DNA of 64,000 nucleotides, from NCBI RefSeq assembly GCF_014193255.1, contig NZ_JACHZB010000011.1, forward strand, positions 62,001-126,000, given 5' to 3'. The position numbers were made by a program, and so were the translations under genes. Below, piece by piece: positions 1-8,031 of the stretch (position 1 is the first letter of the stretch; every line of letters starts with the position of its first letter). The notes under the pieces were generated by a model. The model had not been told where the DNA came from. It was given only the letters and a program-made list of their open reading frames with translations, and searched no databases. Source of the stretch: Rhizobium sp. BK196. GTDB lineage: Bacteria; Pseudomonadota; Alphaproteobacteria; Rhizobiales; Rhizobiaceae.

Positions 1-300
1 GCAGGCTACATGCTTAAGACTTACCGGCAGAAGACCGGAGCAGATGCCATCGGGCTCGACTGGTCCGTACCACTCGCCTTTGCGGCCGAGTTGCAGAAGG
101 ACGGACCAGTGCAGGGCAATCTCGATCCGATGCGTGTCGTGGCCGGCGGTCACTCGCTGGAGGAAGGTATCGATGACGTTCTTCAGGCGCTCGGAAACGG
201 ACCGCTGATCTTCAATCTCGGTCATGGCATCACGCCGCAAGCGGATCCGGAGAATGTGCGCCTTCTCGTGGAACGCGTGCGTGGCACGGGGGCTGCGTGA
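1..300 (+). CDS. hemE: Uroporphyrinogen decarboxylase, C-terminal part (5' end outside window)
   Basis: The reading frame is open from the first base and ends at TGA 298-300, giving about 99 residues. HemE decarboxylates uroporphyrinogen III to coproporphyrinogen III in the cytoplasm, in heme synthesis. The visible part carries typical HemE C-terminal blocks: GLDWSVPL, the QGNLDP loop and FNLGHGITPQ near the end. Family members are about 340 residues, so roughly two thirds lie to the left. The next gene, hemJ, overlaps its stop codon, so the two heme genes are probably co-transcribed. In Caulobacter and Sinorhizobium hemE borders the replication origin, which would place oriC just outside this window (inference). 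Confidence 0.95.
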   Translation, partial: AGYMLKTYRQKTGADAIGLDWSVPLAFAAELQKDGPVQGNLDPMRVVAGGHSLEEGIDDVLQALGNGPLIFNLGHGITPQADPENVRLLVERVRGTGAA

Positions 301-836
301 TGGAAAAACAGACGGATCAAAAACCGGGTGCCTATGCCCGCCGGCGTGCGCATTTTGCGCTCGCCTTCTTCGCTCTTCTGGCTGTCGGGCTTTTCGTCTG
401 GAACCCTGATAATCTCTATCTCTGGATCAAGGCCCTCCATATCATCGCCGTGATCTCGTGGATGGCCGGGCTTTTCTACATGCCCCGCCTTTTCATCTAC
501 CACACGGATGCGGAACCTGGTTCGGTTCAATCCGAGACCTTCAAGGTGATGGAGCGCCGGCTGCTCAAGATCATCATGAACCCGGCGATGATGCTGACCT
601 GGATCCTTGGTCTTTATCTCGCCTGGTCAGTCTATGATTTTCAGGGAGGCTGGCTACATGCGAAGATCGGGTTGGTTGTTCTGCTGACCATCGTCCATGT
701 CTTCTTCAGCAGAGCTGTGCGGGCGTTTGAACGGGATGAAAACCGTCGCTCGGCGCGTTACTGGCGCTTCATGAACGAGGCGCCAACGGCACTGATGATC
801 CTCATCGTCATCCTGGTGGTAGTGAAACCTTTTTGA
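300..836 (+). CDS. hemJ: Protoporphyrinogen IX oxidase HemJ, membrane protein
   Basis: A 178-residue membrane protein of the HemJ (UPF0093) family, which oxidises protoporphyrinogen IX to protoporphyrin IX in bacteria lacking HemG and HemY. Four to five hydrophobic segments are visible: about residues 19-35, 41-65, 94-113, 122-140 and 160-176. The family blocks LYLWIKALHIIAVISWMAGL and RFMNEAPTALMI are present, including the conserved histidine in the first. ATG 300 overlaps the hemE stop codon as TGATG; a GTG at 297 is an alternative that would add one residue. The overlap and the shared pathway point to translational coupling with hemE. The frame ends about 200 bp before rho. Confidence 0.93.
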   Translation: MEKQTDQKPGAYARRRAHFALAFFALLAVGLFVWNPDNLYLWIKALHIIAVISWMAGLFYMPRLFIYHTDAEPGSVQSETFKVMERRLLKIIMNPAMMLTWILGLYLAWSVYDFQGGWLHAKIGLVVLLTIVHVFFSRAVRAFERDENRRSARYWRFMNEAPTALMILIVILVVVKPF

Positions 837-1034
837 GACCCAGGAGTTGCCGAGGTTAAATTTCAGACATTTTAAGCAGCCCCCTTGCGGGCCGGGTTCT
901 GACTCGCTATTTTCCGGCCATCTCATCTTCGTGGCATGTGTGTAGAGTTCAGTCGCCTGCGAGCCCCTTTCGCAGTACCGAATACGACCCAACATCGCCT
1001 TTCCCCTTATAAAATAACGAGTATTGGTCACTTC

Positions 1035-2300
1035 ATGGCTGAAATGAAGCTTCAGGAACTTAAGAGTAAATCCCCAACGGATCTTCTGGCTTTTGCCGAA
1101 TCGCTCGAGGTCGAGAATGCGAGCACGATGCGAAAGCAGGAGCTCATGTTTGCAATCCTCAAGGTTCTTGCCAGCCAGGATATCGAAATCATCGGCGAAG
1201 GCGTCGTTGAAGTCCTGCAGGATGGTTTCGGGTTTCTGCGCTCCGCAAATGCCAACTATCTGCCCGGCCCGGACGATATCTACATCTCTCCCTCCCAGAT
1301 CCGCCGCTTCTCTCTGAAGACCGGCGATACGGTCGAGGGTCCGATCCGCGGTCCGAAGGAAGGCGAACGCTATTTCGCGCTTCTCAAGGTCAACACAATC
1401 AATTTCGACGATCCCGAAAAGATCCGTCATAAGGTTCACTTCGACAACCTGACGCCGCTCTATCCGAACGAGCGTTTCAAGATGGAACTGGATGTTCCAA
1501 CTTCGAAGGATCTTTCGCCCCGCGTGATCGATCTCGTGGCGCCTCTCGGCAAGGGTCAGCGCGGTCTGATCGTTGCTCCACCACGCACAGGTAAAACGGT
1601 TCTCCTCCAGAATATCGCTCACTCGATCACGGCCAACCATCCGGAATGCTATCTAATCGTGCTGCTGATTGATGAACGTCCGGAAGAAGTCACGGATATG
1701 CAGCGTTCGGTCCGCGGCGAAGTCATCTCTTCCACATTCGACGAGCCGGCGGTTCGGCACGTGCAGGTCGCCGAAATGGTGATCGAAAAGGCCAAGCGTC
1801 TCGTGGAACACGGTCGGGACGTTGTCATCCTGCTCGATTCCATCACCCGCCTTGGTCGCGCCTACAATACCGTCGTTCCTTCATCGGGTAAGGTTCTGAC
1901 CGGTGGTGTCGACGCCAATGCGCTCCAGCGCCCCAAGCGCTTCTTCGGTGCTGCACGCAACATTGAAGAGGGTGGTTCGCTGACCATCATCGCAACGGCT
2001 CTCATCGACACGGGTAGCCGTATGGACGAAGTCATCTTCGAAGAATTCAAGGGTACCGGCAACTCTGAAATCGTTCTCGATCGTAAGGTTGCCGACAAGC
2101 GTATCTTCCCGGCCATGGATATCCTCAAGTCTGGCACGCGTAAGGAGGACCTGCTCGTCCCGCGCCAGGATCTGCAGAAGATCTTCGTTCTGCGCCGTAT
2201 CCTCGCCCCGATGGGAACGACGGATGCGATTGAATTCCTCATCGACAAGCTGAAACAGACGAAGAATAATGGTGACTTCTTCGACTCGATGAATACCTGA
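1035..2300 (+). CDS. rho: Transcription termination factor Rho
   Basis: Rho is the hexameric RNA-dependent ATPase that ends transcription at unstructured C-rich transcripts. The 421-residue product has the normal family length: an N-terminal helical domain (MAEMKLQELK), an OB-fold RNA-binding domain at about residues 50-125 (GFGFLRS), Walker A PPRTGKT near 182-188, Walker B VVILLDS near 263-269 and the Q-loop GGVDANALQRPKR. I chose ATG 1035 because MAEMKLQELK is the usual rhizobial start. The frame stays open upstream to ATG 936, but that part does not look like Rho. The leader of about 200 bp could carry autoregulation, which is known for rho in other bacteria. The hemJ-rho-mnmE order is conserved in rhizobia. 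Confidence 0.97.
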   Translation: MAEMKLQELKSKSPTDLLAFAESLEVENASTMRKQELMFAILKVLASQDIEIIGEGVVEVLQDGFGFLRSANANYLPGPDDIYISPSQIRRFSLKTGDTVEGPIRGPKEGERYFALLKVNTINFDDPEKIRHKVHFDNLTPLYPNERFKMELDVPTSKDLSPRVIDLVAPLGKGQRGLIVAPPRTGKTVLLQNIAHSITANHPECYLIVLLIDERPEEVTDMQRSVRGEVISSTFDEPAVRHVQVAEMVIEKAKRLVEHGRDVVILLDSITRLGRAYNTVVPSSGKVLTGGVDANALQRPKRFFGAARNIEEGGSLTIIATALIDTGSRMDEVIFEEFKGTGNSEIVLDRKVADKRIFPAMDILKSGTRKEDLLVPRQDLQKIFVLRRILAPMGTTDAIEFLIDKLKQTKNNGDFFDSMNT

Positions 2301-2325
2301 TTATTAGCCGGATTCCTCAAGTTGG

Positions 2326-2367
2326 GGCTGGTGAGTCGTTTACACGACCCGCCAGCCTTTTCTGTTT
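2326..2367 (+). terminator. Rho-independent terminator after rho
   Basis: GGCTGG (2326-2331) pairs with CCAGCC (2352-2357), and GTCGT (2335-2339) with ACGAC (2344-2348), around a 4-nt loop. TTTTCTGTTT follows directly (2358-2367). It lies 25 bp after the rho stop codon and before mnmE. Confidence 0.75.
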
Positions 2368-2405
2368 CGATTGATTCGGAAACGAACCGATAGGCCGAAC
2401 ACGAT

Positions 2406-3728
2406 ATGGAAACGTGGAATGACACCATATTTGCGCTTTCGAGTGGCACTCCGCCGTCAGGTGTGTCGGTTTTTCGTGTCAGTGGTCCGCAGACCTGTCT
2501 TATCCTGGAGGCGTTAATTGGTGGGATTCCATCACCGCGAACCGCCGCTTACCGAACGATTCGGACTCGGAACGGTTTTCCCATTGATGCCGGGCTAGTT
2601 CTTTTCTTTCCTGGTCCGGCCTCCTTTACCGGCGAGGACTCCGCCGAATTCCAGGTCCACGGTTCGAAAGCGGTTGTATCGGCTCTATCGAGAGAATTGG
2701 CGACGTTTTCCGGGACCAGACTAGCAACGGAAGGCGAATTCAGCCGCCGCGCCTTTGAAAACGGTAAGCTTGATCTCGTCGAAATCGAAGGATTAGCGGA
2801 CCTTATTGCGGCCGAGACGGAAATGCAGCGTCGTCTGGCGCTGGAGCAAAGCTCGGGTGGTCTGTCTCGCCTATATGATTCGTGGGCGGAACGAATTACG
2901 CGCTCGCGCGCCTTGCTCGAAGCCGAACTGGATTTCCCGGACGAGGATGACGTCCCTGGCTCTGTCTCCGATCAGATCTGGGTGTCACTATCGGAGCTTC
3001 GAATAGAGATCGAGGATCATCTTTCCCATGCCGATATGGGGGAGATTGTACGGGATGGTTTTAAAGTTGTTATTGCAGGGGCGCCCAATGCCGGTAAATC
3101 CAGCTTGATGAACTGGTTTGCGCAGAGGGACGTGGCAATTGTTACCGATATAGCTGGCACTACACGTGACGTGCTTCATGTCGACATCAACCTGAATGGT
3201 TATCTGGTCAAGCTTTATGACACCGCGGGTTTGCGAGACACAGCTGATATCGTGGAGCGAGAAGGTATCAAGAGAGCGCAACTGGCATTGAGTAATGCTG
3301 ATCTTGTGCTCTTCCTGACCGATATGGGGTCGCCGACGCCGATAGATCCTGCCGACTTGGAACGAGCTCCTTCGCATGTTATTGTTGGCACCAAGCGGGA
3401 CTTATATCCTTCAGTTGTTTCATACGACCTTCAGATTTCTACAGTGACGGGTGAAGGTCTTCCGGAACTTCGGGATTTTGTTTCTTCCTTCATCGAACAG
3501 AAGTTTAAGGGGCTGTCTTTATCTGTTCCGACGCGGGAGCGGCATAAGGATTCGCTTTTGAGATGCCTGAGCGCTTTATCGGCGGCAATCGATGAGGTAG
3601 AACAAAACCTGGAAATCAGGGCGGAATCGCTTAGGCTTGCCAGTGATCATCTGGGGCGTATTACTGGACGGGTCGACGTTGAGGATCTTCTTGGCGTCAT
3701 CTTTTCGGAGTTTTGTATCGGAAAATGA
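2406..3728 (+). CDS. mnmE: tRNA modification GTPase MnmE (TrmE)
   Basis: MnmE works with MnmG to install the (carboxymethyl)aminomethyl group on uridine 34 of several tRNAs. The 440-residue protein has the N-terminal tetrahydrofolate-binding domain (TIFALSSGTPPSGVSVFRVSG), a helical domain, and an inserted G domain with G1 GAPNAGKSS at about 225-233, G2 GTTRD, G3 DTAG and G4 as TKRD in place of the commoner NKxD. It ends with FCIGK, whose Cys is the catalytic C-terminal cysteine of the family. Its base composition is visibly more AT-rich than most of the window. A degenerate parS-like site overlaps its stop codon. It leads the mnmE-mnmG-rsmG-parA-parB block. Confidence 0.97.
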   Translation: METWNDTIFALSSGTPPSGVSVFRVSGPQTCLILEALIGGIPSPRTAAYRTIRTRNGFPIDAGLVLFFPGPASFTGEDSAEFQVHGSKAVVSALSRELATFSGTRLATEGEFSRRAFENGKLDLVEIEGLADLIAAETEMQRRLALEQSSGGLSRLYDSWAERITRSRALLEAELDFPDEDDVPGSVSDQIWVSLSELRIEIEDHLSHADMGEIVRDGFKVVIAGAPNAGKSSLMNWFAQRDVAIVTDIAGTTRDVLHVDINLNGYLVKLYDTAGLRDTADIVEREGIKRAQLALSNADLVLFLTDMGSPTPIDPADLERAPSHVIVGTKRDLYPSVVSYDLQISTVTGEGLPELRDFVSSFIEQKFKGLSLSVPTRERHKDSLLRCLSALSAAIDEVEQNLEIRAESLRLASDHLGRITGRVDVEDLLGVIFSEFCIGK

Positions 3729-3740
3729 TTCACGTGGAAC
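3727..3740. promoter_or_regulatory. Degenerate parS-like site
   Basis: This 14-mer matches the parS core GTTTCACGTGAAAC at 12 of 14 positions and keeps the central TTCACGTG. It overlaps the mnmE stop codon and lies 27 bp from the strong parS at 3754-3767. ParB binding here would probably be weak and helped by the neighbouring site (inference). Confidence 0.45.
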
Positions 3741-3752
3741 ACGCAGGGCGCG

Positions 3753-3768
3753 GGTTTCACGTGAAACC
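3753..3768. promoter_or_regulatory. parS centromere site (perfect 14-bp core)
   Basis: The palindrome GTTTCACGTGAAAC is perfect at 3754-3767. Only the outermost base pair differs from the 16-bp consensus (g...c in place of t...a). It lies in the mnmE-mnmG intergenic region, about 3.4 kb before parB. ParB loads here as a CTP-dependent clamp and spreads, seeding the partition complex that ParA pulls. Confidence 0.93.
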
Positions 3769-3784
3769 TTTTGTGGAGTAGCGC

Positions 3785-5659
3785 ATGAGCGCGAGTAGTT
3801 ATGATGTTATCGTGATAGGAGGCGGTCATGCCGGGTCGGAAGCGGCCTCGGCGGCTGCGAGAATGGGCGCGAAAACCGCCTTGATCACGCATCGGCGCGA
3901 CACGATCGGCGTCATGTCCTGCAATCCTGCCATTGGCGGTCTTGGCAAGGGCCATCTTGTTCGCGAAATTGACGCGATGGATGGACTTATGGGTCGTATC
4001 GCTGATGCCGCGGGTATCCAGTTTCGTATGCTGAATAGAAAGAAGGGTGCAGCGGTTCGTGGCCCGCGCACTCAAGCGGATCGCAAGCTCTATCGCCTCG
4101 CGATGTTGAATGCCATTGAAGCAATCGACCACCTTGATGTGATCGAAGGAGACGCGGTTGATTTGGATATCAAAAACAATCGAGTCGCTGGCGTAATGAT
4201 GAAAGACGGACGACTCATCGGGAGCCCGTCTGTGGTGATTACGACAGGCACGTTCCTTCGCGGACTTATCCATATAGGAAATGCGAAGACACCTGCCGGC
4301 CGCACCGGCGAACCACCTTCGATCGGGCTTTCAACGACATTCCTTCGATTGGGTTTGAAGCTGGGGCGCCTTAAAACCGGGACTCCGGCCCGTCTGAACG
4401 GAAAAACGATTGACTGGAAATCCGTTGGTCGTCAGGCTGCTGATGAGGAGTTGGTTCCCTTCTCCTTCATGACAGATCGGATCGTGAATCCGCAGGTCGA
4501 ATGCGGTGTAACGCGAACAACAGAGGCGACACACCGCATCATCGTCGATAATTTGCAAAAATCGGCGATGTATTCCGGCCAGATCGAAGGTGTCGGTCCG
4601 CGATATTGCCCCTCGATCGAAGACAAGCTCGTCAAATTTGGGGAGAGAGACGGGCATCAGATCTTCTTGGAGCCAGAAGGGCTTGACGACAGTACCGTAT
4701 ATCCAAATGGGATTTCGACATCCCTGCCGGCCGACGTTCAAACCGCGTTCATCAGGACGATACCCGGCCTTGAACACGTCGAAATATTGCATCCTGGTTA
4801 CGCTATTGAATATGATCATGTCGATCCGCGGGAGTTGACGGCAGCACTTGAAGTAAAAAAACTTCCGGGTCTTTTCTTGGCTGGGCAAATCAACGGAACG
4901 ACAGGTTATGAGGAAGCCGGCGCCCAAGGTCTCGCCGCGGGTCTCAACGCAGCGTTGTCGAGCGGCGACTCCAAACCTTTTATCTTCAGTCGCACGAACT
5001 CCTATATTGGCGTTATGATTGATGATCTGACCATGCGGGGCGTCACGGAACCGTATCGTATGTTCACATCTCGCGCGGAATATCGGTTGACGCTTCGCGC
5101 AGACAATGCCGATGCGAGGCTTACGCCAGAGGCGGTCGAACTTGGGTGTGTGTCCAGTGAACGCCAGGCGCGTTTTGCGGCATATCAAAACGAACTGGAG
5201 AGCGCTCGAACGCTGCTTCAGTCTTTTTCCGTCACGCCGAATGAAGCGCGTAAAGCGGGACTTAACCTCAACCTGGATGGTCAGCGCCGAACCGCTTATG
5301 AACTCCTTTCCTATCCAGAATATACGTTTTCGCAGTTGGAGCAGGTTTGGGGAGGTCTAAGATCTTTCTCGAAGAAAGTCGCTGAGGCCTTGGAGATCGA
5401 GGCGATCTATTCTGTTTACATGGATCGCCAGGCAGCAGCCATCGAGACGCAGCGACGGGATGAGGCACGCTTGATTCCGGAGGACTTCAACTACAGTAGC
5501 CTCTCGGGACTCTCGAACGAGTTGAAGAATAAACTCAACTTGCAGAAGCCTGCCAACATTGCTCAGGCTTTGAAGGTGGAAGGCATGACACCAGCAGCGA
5601 TTTCGCTCTTGCTGGTGCATTTGCGCCGTGAAGAAAGTATTCGTAGTCAGGTTGCATAA
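3785..5659 (+). CDS. mnmG: tRNA uridine-34 carboxymethylaminomethyl enzyme MnmG (GidA)
   Basis: MnmG is the FAD-dependent partner of MnmE in 5-carboxymethylaminomethyl modification of tRNA wobble uridine. The 624-residue product begins with a Rossmann FAD motif (VIVIGGGHAGSEAA, GGGHAG at residues 12-17) and contains the GidA signatures MSCNPAIGGLGKGHLVREID and GQINGTTGYEEA. The C-terminal helical domain that contacts MnmE and tRNA is complete. Length and start match the family. It lies 56 bp after mnmE, separated by the strong parS site, and rsmG follows after 27 bp, so mnmG and rsmG are likely one transcript. Confidence 0.98.
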   Translation: MSASSYDVIVIGGGHAGSEAASAAARMGAKTALITHRRDTIGVMSCNPAIGGLGKGHLVREIDAMDGLMGRIADAAGIQFRMLNRKKGAAVRGPRTQADRKLYRLAMLNAIEAIDHLDVIEGDAVDLDIKNNRVAGVMMKDGRLIGSPSVVITTGTFLRGLIHIGNAKTPAGRTGEPPSIGLSTTFLRLGLKLGRLKTGTPARLNGKTIDWKSVGRQAADEELVPFSFMTDRIVNPQVECGVTRTTEATHRIIVDNLQKSAMYSGQIEGVGPRYCPSIEDKLVKFGERDGHQIFLEPEGLDDSTVYPNGISTSLPADVQTAFIRTIPGLEHVEILHPGYAIEYDHVDPRELTAALEVKKLPGLFLAGQINGTTGYEEAGAQGLAAGLNAALSSGDSKPFIFSRTNSYIGVMIDDLTMRGVTEPYRMFTSRAEYRLTLRADNADARLTPEAVELGCVSSERQARFAAYQNELESARTLLQSFSVTPNEARKAGLNLNLDGQRRTAYELLSYPEYTFSQLEQVWGGLRSFSKKVAEALEIEAIYSVYMDRQAAAIETQRRDEARLIPEDFNYSSLSGLSNELKNKLNLQKPANIAQALKVEGMTPAAISLLLVHLRREESIRSQVA

Positions 5660-5686
5660 CGGCTGCAGATTTGAGAGTCTTCGAGA

Positions 5687-6304
5687 ATGGAATTAAACGG
5701 ATTGCGTGTTTCACGTGAAACACAGGAACGTCTGCAACATTTCGCAGAGCTCTTCACCAAATGGGCCAAGGCGATCAACCTTGTCGCGCCTTCGACCATG
5801 GGTGATATGTGGAGCCGGCATATCGCGGATAGTGCGCAAATATTTCAGATCTCTCCTCACCCGCAGACCTGGATCGACCTCGGGAGCGGCGGTGGCTTTC
5901 CGGGTGTGATTACCGCGATTTTTCTTACCGAACAGCAGCAAGGCTGGGTTCACTTGGTGGAGAGCAATAATAAGAAGGCGGCATTTCTGCGAACCGCTTT
6001 GCGAGAAACTGGCGCGCGCGGTGAAGTACATGCCGTCAGGATCGAGGATGCGCCGGTAGCAATAGCTGCTTGCGATGCTATCTCCGCCCGCGCGCTGGCG
6101 GATCTCGATAAGCTGATTGAATACGCGGCGCCATGGATGGCTGGAAAAGAAAATAATCGCGCATATTTTCACAAAGGCCGGGATTACCGGAGAGAGATCC
6201 AGAAAGCACATGGTCGCTGGACCTTTGATCTGCTAGAACACAATAGCGCTGTTGAGCAAGATTCTGTCATTCTCGAAATATCAAATCTCCAGCGCCTGGT
6301 TTAA
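5687..6304 (+). CDS. rsmG: 16S rRNA (guanine-527-N7)-methyltransferase RsmG (GidB)
   Basis: RsmG methylates N7 of G527 in 16S rRNA using S-adenosylmethionine; loss of this mark gives low-level streptomycin resistance in many bacteria. The 205-residue product has the SAM-binding glycine loop DLGSGGGFPG near residues 64-73 and the RALADLDKL block. Codons 8-12 (Val-Ser-Arg-Glu-Thr) are written so that they form a perfect parS palindrome at 5707-5722, so the 5' end of this gene also serves as a centromere site. The frame ends 19 bp before parA. Confidence 0.96.
   Translation: MELNGLRVSRETQERLQHFAELFTKWAKAINLVAPSTMGDMWSRHIADSAQIFQISPHPQTWIDLGSGGGFPGVITAIFLTEQQQGWVHLVESNNKKAAFLRTALRETGARGEVHAVRIEDAPVAIAACDAISARALADLDKLIEYAAPWMAGKENNRAYFHKGRDYRREIQKAHGRWTFDLLEHNSAVEQDSVILEISNLQRLV
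5707..5722. promoter_or_regulatory. parS centromere site (perfect 16-bp palindrome)
   Basis: TGTTTCACGTGAAACA is the exact 16-bp alphaproteobacterial parS consensus. It lies inside the rsmG coding sequence, covering codons 8-12 and parts of their neighbours, about 1.4 kb before parB. It is the strongest ParB-loading candidate in the window. Confidence 0.97.
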
Positions 6305-6323
6305 CGAAGCGGATATTGCGGCA

Positions 6324-7118
6324 ATGGCTGGCGAACGTAATCGGATTATCACCATCGCAAATCAAAAGGGTGGCGTCGGCAAGACGACCACTGCTATCAA
6401 TTTGGCAACCGCTCTTGCCGCCATTGGCGAGCGCGTGCTGATTATCGATCTGGATCCACAGGGCAATGCAAGCACTGGTTTGGGTATTGATCGACGCAAT
6501 CGTAAGCTTTCCTCTTATGATCTGATGGTCGGCGGAGCTGGCGTCGGTGAGGTCGCGTTGGAGACCGCGGTTCCCAATCTTTTTATCGTGCCGTCGACAA
6601 TGGATCTCCTCGGAGTGGAGATGGAGATCTCCCAGCAGAGCGATCGAGTCTTCAAGCTCAAAAAAGCATTGTCTTCTTCCGAAGCGGTGTCTTTTTCTTA
6701 TATCCTTCTCGACTGCCCGCCTTCTTTCAACTTGCTGACGATGAATGCCATGGCGGCTGCACATTCCGTGCTAGTACCGCTGCAGTGCGAGTTCTTCGCC
6801 CTTGAAGGTTTGAGCCAGCTTCTGGAGACCGTCAACCAGGTTCGCCGAACGGTCAATCCGCAGCTCGACATCCAAGGCATCGTGCTGACGATGTTCGACG
6901 CTCGTAATAATCTGGCGCAGCAAGTCGTCAATGACGTGCGGACTCACCTTGGTGAGAAAGTCTATCACACGCTTATCCCACGTAATGTCCGTGTTTCAGA
7001 GGCACCCTCATACGGCAAGCCGGCAATTCTCTACGATCTTAAGTGCGCCGGCAGTCAGGCCTATCTGCAGCTCGCATCGGAAGTTATCCAGCGAGAGCGG
7101 CAGAGGCTGGCCGCTTGA
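6324..7118 (+). CDS. parA: Chromosome partitioning ATPase ParA
   Basis: ParA is the Walker-type ATPase whose nucleoid gradient moves ParB-parS complexes to the cell pole. The 264-residue product carries the deviant Walker A motif KGGVGKTT, with signature Lys15 and P-loop Lys20, the A' motif IIDLDPQGNAS and Walker B LLDCPPS. I chose ATG 6324 (MAGERNRIITIANQ) as the rhizobial start; the frame is open further upstream inside the end of rsmG, without ParA-like sequence. It follows rsmG by 19 bp and precedes parB by 31 bp, so it is probably in the same operon. Confidence 0.97.
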   Translation: MAGERNRIITIANQKGGVGKTTTAINLATALAAIGERVLIIDLDPQGNASTGLGIDRRNRKLSSYDLMVGGAGVGEVALETAVPNLFIVPSTMDLLGVEMEISQQSDRVFKLKKALSSSEAVSFSYILLDCPPSFNLLTMNAMAAAHSVLVPLQCEFFALEGLSQLLETVNQVRRTVNPQLDIQGIVLTMFDARNNLAQQVVNDVRTHLGEKVYHTLIPRNVRVSEAPSYGKPAILYDLKCAGSQAYLQLASEVIQRERQRLAA

Positions 7119-7149
7119 AGAGTGCATGACAGAGTAAGCGAGTTTGGAC

Positions 7150-8031
7150 ATGAATGACGATACATCGAAAAGGCGGCTTGGTCGTGGTCTCGCGGCCCTG
7201 ATAGGTGAAATGGATCAGCCTGTTCCGGTTGAGGCGGAGCGGCCTACGGTCAGCGCCGACCGGATGATCCCTATCGAGTTCGTCACCCGTAACCCTCGTA
7301 ATCCTCGTCGTTTCTTCGATGATGCTGAACTTCACGATCTTGCGAGTTCGATCCGCCAGCACGGTATCGTGCAGCCGATCGTCGTCAGGACGCTGGGGCG
7401 GGACCGCTATGAAATCATAGCCGGCGAAAGACGTTGGCGGGCGGCGCAGTTGGCCGGTTTGATCGAAATCCCCGTTATTATCAGGGATGTTGATGACAAG
7501 ACAGCGCTGGAAATTGCGATCGTTGAGAACGTCCAGCGCTCCGATCTCAATGCTCTCGAAGAGGCGCTCGGCTATGAACAGCTCATTGCCGAATATGGAT
7601 ATACCCAGAACGATCTCGGTGAGATTATTGGCAAGAGCCGCAGCCATGTTGCAAATTCGTTGCGCCTATTGAAGCTGCCCGAACCAGTTCGGGACATGTT
7701 GGCCGCCGGAAGCCTTTCCGCGGGCCATGCGCGTGCGCTGGTTTCGACATCAGATCCCTCCGCACTCGCGCGTACGATTGTTTCCAAGGGCATGTCAGTG
7801 CGCGATGCGGAGAAGCTTGCACAGAACGACATTAAGGCTCAGTCAGAGCCGCAGGCGCCGGTTCAAAGGAGCCAGAAGGATTCCGATACGTTGGCTCTGG
7901 AGCGCACGCTGTCGGATACGCTCGGGCTCGATGTCTCTATCAATCACAAGGCCAGCGGTGGTCAGATCCGCATCTTCTATAAGTCCCTGGAGCAGCTCGA
8001 GGAAGTCTGCAGGCTTCTGGAGCGTCGCTGA
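7150..8031 (+). CDS. parB: Chromosome partitioning CTPase/DNA-binding protein ParB
   Basis: ParB binds parS, then slides along DNA as a CTP-dependent clamp and stimulates ParA. The 293-residue protein begins RRLGRGLAALIGE, the N-terminal segment contacting ParA in this family. It has the CTP-binding boxes, including GERRWRA (92-98) and ENVQRSDLN, a helix-turn-helix around GEIIGKSRSHVANSLRLL, and a C-terminal dimerisation domain. ATG 7150 is preferred to the in-frame TTG at 7144. Its TGA directly abuts the stop of the opposing holA gene with no intervening base, so no separate terminator fits between them. Confidence 0.97.
   Translation: MNDDTSKRRLGRGLAALIGEMDQPVPVEAERPTVSADRMIPIEFVTRNPRNPRRFFDDAELHDLASSIRQHGIVQPIVVRTLGRDRYEIIAGERRWRAAQLAGLIEIPVIIRDVDDKTALEIAIVENVQRSDLNALEEALGYEQLIAEYGYTQNDLGEIIGKSRSHVANSLRLLKLPEPVRDMLAAGSLSAGHARALVSTSDPSALARTIVSKGMSVRDAEKLAQNDIKAQSEPQAPVQRSQKDSDTLALERTLSDTLGLDVSINHKASGGQIRIFYKSLEQLEEVCRLLERR

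Noticed and set aside
936..1034. N-terminal extension of Rho from ATG 936
   Set aside because: The added residues do not resemble Rho, and the family start MAEMKLQELK lies at 1035.
654..1640. A 328-codon minus-strand open frame
   Set aside because: It is antisense to hemJ and rho and has no domain or ribosome-binding site.
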